Source: JBBRVW01 sp038246545 (lineage in GTDB: Bacteria > Actinomycetota > Actinomycetes > JACCUZ01). Taken from it: 64,000 bases of DNA. The notes beneath the pieces were generated by a model. The model saw only the letters and a program-made list of their open reading frames with translations. It was not told the origin of the DNA and made no database searches. Within the stretch, counting starts at the first letter, position 1; each line of letters begins with the position of its first letter. Shown one piece after another: positions 63,249-64,000 of this stretch. Location of the stretch: NCBI GenBank assembly GCA_038246545.1, contig JBBRVW010000020.1, forward strand, positions 1 to 64,000, read 5' to 3'. Both the position numbers and the translations under genes were made by a program.

Positions 63249-64000
63249 GTGAAAGCGCTTTCAGAACTCCCGAGCACCCCGCCGCGGGTGGGCCGTGACA
63301 CGACCATCTACCAGGTCGCGCAGCGGGCCGGCGTCTCCATCGCCACCGTCTCCCGGGTGCTCCGCGGCACGGCTCCGGTCGCCGCGGCCACCCGCGAGCG
63401 GGTTCTCTCGGCCGTCACGGACCTGCGGTTCACACCCAGCCGGTCGGCCCGGTCGCTCGCCGAGGGCAGCCACGCGGCCAACGGGATCGTGTTCCCGGAC
63501 CTCTCCGGCCCCTACTTCGCCGAGGTCGTCCTGGGTTACGAGGAGGTCGCGGCCGAGCTCGGCCGCAGCGTGCTCATCCTCTCCACCCACGGCCGTGAGG
63601 CGGCCCGCGACATGGTGCTGGACCTGGCTGGTCGGGTCGACGCGCTGGCGGTCCTGGGCCGTACGGTGGCCGACGACGTCCTCACCGACCTCGCCGGCCG
63701 TGGCGTGCCGCTCGTCACGCTGGCCCGCAACCCGCTCCCGGACGCCGACTCCGTGACGACAGAGAACGAGCGCAGCGCTGCGGCCCTCACTCGTGATCTG
63801 GTCGGCCACGGCTACGACTCGTTCGCCTTCCTGGGCGACGCCGCCACATCCTCCGACGCGTATGCCCGGTGGAGCGGGTTCCTGCGTGCGCTGCGCGAGG
63901 CTCGCGTCCCGGCCCCGGGGCAGCCGGTCGCGTGCCCGTTCGACGAGCAGGCGGGCCACGACACGGCACTGCGCCTCCTGGGCCGCGGTCGACCGCGCGC
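63249..64000 (+). CDS. LacI family transcriptional regulator (5' part, cut by window)
   Basis: The frame stays open to the window end. It encodes a LacI helix-turn-helix (TTIYQVAQRAGVSIATVSRV, LRGTAPVAAATRERVLSAV) with hinge region FTPSRSARSLAEG, then the periplasmic-binding-like core (GIVFPDLSGPYFAEVVLGYE; VDALAVLGRTVADDVLTDLA; HGYDSFAFLGDAA). Such regulators respond to sugars. At least 250 residues are present. The start is GTG 63249 inside the palindromic operator, or GTG 63288, which removes 13 poorly conserved residues. Confidence 0.9.
   Translation, partial: MKALSELPSTPPRVGRDTTIYQVAQRAGVSIATVSRVLRGTAPVAAATRERVLSAVTDLRFTPSRSARSLAEGSHAANGIVFPDLSGPYFAEVVLGYEEVAAELGRSVLILSTHGREAARDMVLDLAGRVDALAVLGRTVADDVLTDLAGRGVPLVTLARNPLPDADSVTTENERSAAALTRDLVGHGYDSFAFLGDAATSSDAYARWSGFLRALREARVPAPGQPVACPFDEQAGHDTALRLLGRGRPR
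63250..63263. promoter_or_regulatory. Perfect LacI-type operator at the regulator start
   Basis: TGAAAGCGCTTTCA is a perfect 14-bp palindrome of the LacI/CcpA type (central CG). It overlaps the GTG at 63249. This suggests autorepression, and also that the true start may be the downstream GTG at 63288. Confidence 0.7.

Overview
The window is very GC-rich, almost fully coding DNA from an actinobacterium (Actinomycetota). The gene families support this: DUF4192, DUF1206, a PafB/PafC-type WYL pair, PPOX- and LLM-class F420-type oxidoreductases, T7SS-signal toxins and SpoIIE-phosphatase/anti-sigma-type ATPase proteins. So do the many GTG starts and the many genes whose start codon lies 6-9 nt behind a TANNNT-like -10 box, as in leaderless mRNAs. 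I cannot place the genus from sequence alone. No ribosomal, tRNA, CRISPR, prophage or insertion-sequence genes were recognised.

Layout. 1-9.3 kb: acyl-CoA dehydrogenase-like protein, aldo/keto reductase, DUF1206 membrane protein, FAD dehydrogenase, DUF4192, PPOX protein, CPBP protease, azoreductase. 9.3-14 kb: winged-helix protein, two MFS exporters, small membrane protein. 13.9-17 kb: tandem type VII secretion polymorphic-toxin locus, two paralogous (small helical partner + T7SS-signal effector) modules on the minus strand, one with an Imm8-like immunity gene. 17-27 kb: geranylgeranyl-reductase-family enzyme, S4 protein, cold-shock protein, NagZ-like hydrolase, a frameshifted HTTM-DCC gene, methyltransferase, Mug glycosylase, a WYL-WYL-PLD operon. 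27-39 kb: glutathione peroxidase, M50 protease, MMPL transporter with divergent TetR, GH15, hemerythrin, exonuclease III, purine permease plus purine nucleoside phosphorylase, and three decayed genes (two transglutaminases, one alpha/beta hydrolase). 39-52 kb: four-TM protein plus multicopper oxidase, RecQ, GNAT, a membrane protein divergent from a two-component system whose kinase is broken, secreted GH3 beta-glucosidase, F420-type oxidoreductase, phosphoglucomutase. 51-64 kb: five-domain PAS/GAF/PP2C/ATPase regulator, DEAD-box helicase, second secreted GH3, old yellow enzyme, ATPase-PAS regulator, PAC2 protein, HtrA-like protease, and the 5' part of a LacI-type regulator cut by the window end.

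Functional themes are inter-bacterial conflict (toxin/immunity modules), stress and DNA repair (Mug, XthA, RecQ, WYL pair, glutathione peroxidase, HtrA, cold-shock protein and helicase), sugar and purine use (GH3 x3, GH15, Pgm, LacI regulator, permease and PNP) and sigma-factor partner switching. Six loci are degenerate. Some carry single-base shifts in C or G runs, which could be sequencing errors, but others clearly lack internal segments, so at least part of the decay is real.
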